Of a stretch of DNA of 64,000 bases, positions 63,441 through 64,000 are shown in pieces. Origin of the DNA: Oasisia sp. SBJ-2009 (taxonomy: Eukaryota; Annelida; Polychaeta; Sabellida; Siboglinidae); contig OZ024865.1 in NCBI GenBank assembly GCA_964017155.1, positions 44,448,134 to 44,512,133 of the forward strand. The letters are read 5' to 3'. Under the pieces are notes generated by a model that worked only from the letters and a program-made list of their open reading frames with translations, did not search any database and was not told where the DNA came from. The translations under genes were made by a program, and so were the position numbers. The stretch's first letter is position 1. Each line of letters begins with the position of its first letter.

Positions 63441-63767
63441 CTTGTTCTTGTTATGGTTAGCTCATCACTCTATGTTAGCCACATATTTGTGACTAGAGTA
63501 TTGTCGAGCTTCGTTTTCAGAGTTGTCCTTCTCTAGAATTAGTGAGTCCACTACAGGTTACACATTTACCCCCTGTGTGGGATCTTTTTACTTCCCCTGG
63601 CATAGACACCAGATAGAAGGGACCACCGGCTTTTAGTGTCTCTTCCGAAAGACACAGGCAATGTGAGGTGAACGAAATTGCCTAAGTTTCGAAACGGCGG
63701 TAGGTGGGATTGAACCACCGTCCCCTCGATTGACAGTCCGGCGCTCTACCACGCGACCACCGCTCCT
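63441..63767 (-). mobile_element. SINE family B, full-length copy
   Basis: Inverted: 'cttgttatggttagctcatc' to 'gggattgaaccaccgtcccc' (B box) and 'ggcgctctaccacgcgacca' (A box region). It aligns with 27951-28272 end to end. Lies in the SUPT6H intron that runs off the window. Confidence 0.85.
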
Positions 63768-64000
63768 TGCAGGTGGAAACCAACCACCGACCCCTCGATA
63801 AATAGTCAAGCTCAATTACTTAACATATTTGTGCATCAGACCCCTGAAGCTTAGTCACCAGTGTTAAAGATATCGAGAGAGTTAACCCACCACCAGTCAT
63901 AAGAACATGGGACTAAAGGCAGCTAATATTGTATTTAAATTGGGAAATTAAACAACTGTTTATTTACAAGATTATTAATCAGGCACTTGTGCAAAATGCA
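63768..64000. other. right-edge sequence
   Basis: Presumed SUPT6H intron. 'gtggaaaccaaccaccgacc' + 'cctcgataaatagtc' repeats the SINE B head in diverged form. No exon seen. Confidence 0.35.

Overview
The window is animal (metazoan) nuclear DNA. It has intron-rich genes with GT-AG introns, tRNA-derived SINEs, LINE 3' ends, MITEs, many minisatellites and (AT)n, (TG)n and (TATTCG)n tracts. Protein similarity and a deeply conserved exon structure point to a non-vertebrate bilaterian, probably a marine invertebrate such as a mollusc or other lophotrochozoan. The species cannot be fixed from the sequence alone. All protein identifications come from reading the translations against families known to me; no search was run.

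Layout. (1) 473-3440, plus strand: the last three coding exons of a DJ-1/PfpI-family gene whose 5' half lies left of the window. (2) 3441-8474: intergenic DNA between two convergent genes. (3) 9125-49949, minus strand: a complete USP32 orthologue (membrane-anchored, EF-hand-containing ubiquitin-specific protease). I resolved 33 coding exons; every splice phase agrees, and the joined CDS is 4791 nt, giving 1596 residues plus a stop (human USP32 is about 1600). (4) 51307-62921, minus strand: the last 11 coding exons (606 residues plus stop) of SUPT6H/Spt6, a transcription elongation factor and histone chaperone, covering the end of the Tex-like core, the S1 domain, the tandem SH2 and a TP-rich tail. 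Its 5' part lies beyond the right edge. USP32 and SUPT6H are head-to-tail, about 1.36 kb apart (51307 to 49949), so Spt6 polyadenylation and the USP32 promoter share a short spacer.

Most of the unusual content is in the introns. USP32 intron 26 (15571-22099) holds a 66-bp array in which each unit copies the genuine 3' splice site of exon 27 plus the first 30 nt of that exon. There are 32 registers without one indel, and the array is open in the frame of exon 27 throughout, so using any upstream acceptor would add 22-residue Cys-rich repeats inside the USP domain without a frameshift. Upstream in the transcript lies a 26-bp satellite that looks like an excised sub-piece of the 66-bp unit and is itself split by a hAT-like MITE. 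Other minisatellites also abut exon edges: acceptor sides of USP32 exons 2, 18, 23 and 29; donor sides of exons 3 and 5; one Spt6 donor; and near one Spt6 acceptor. Intron 14 carries two identical-looking 456-bp direct repeats flanking about 2.1 kb of non-coding DNA, a young LTR-like or non-autonomous element.

The three genes are not an evident functional unit; they are neighbours in a normal animal gene landscape. No bacterial, phage or CRISPR-like system is present.
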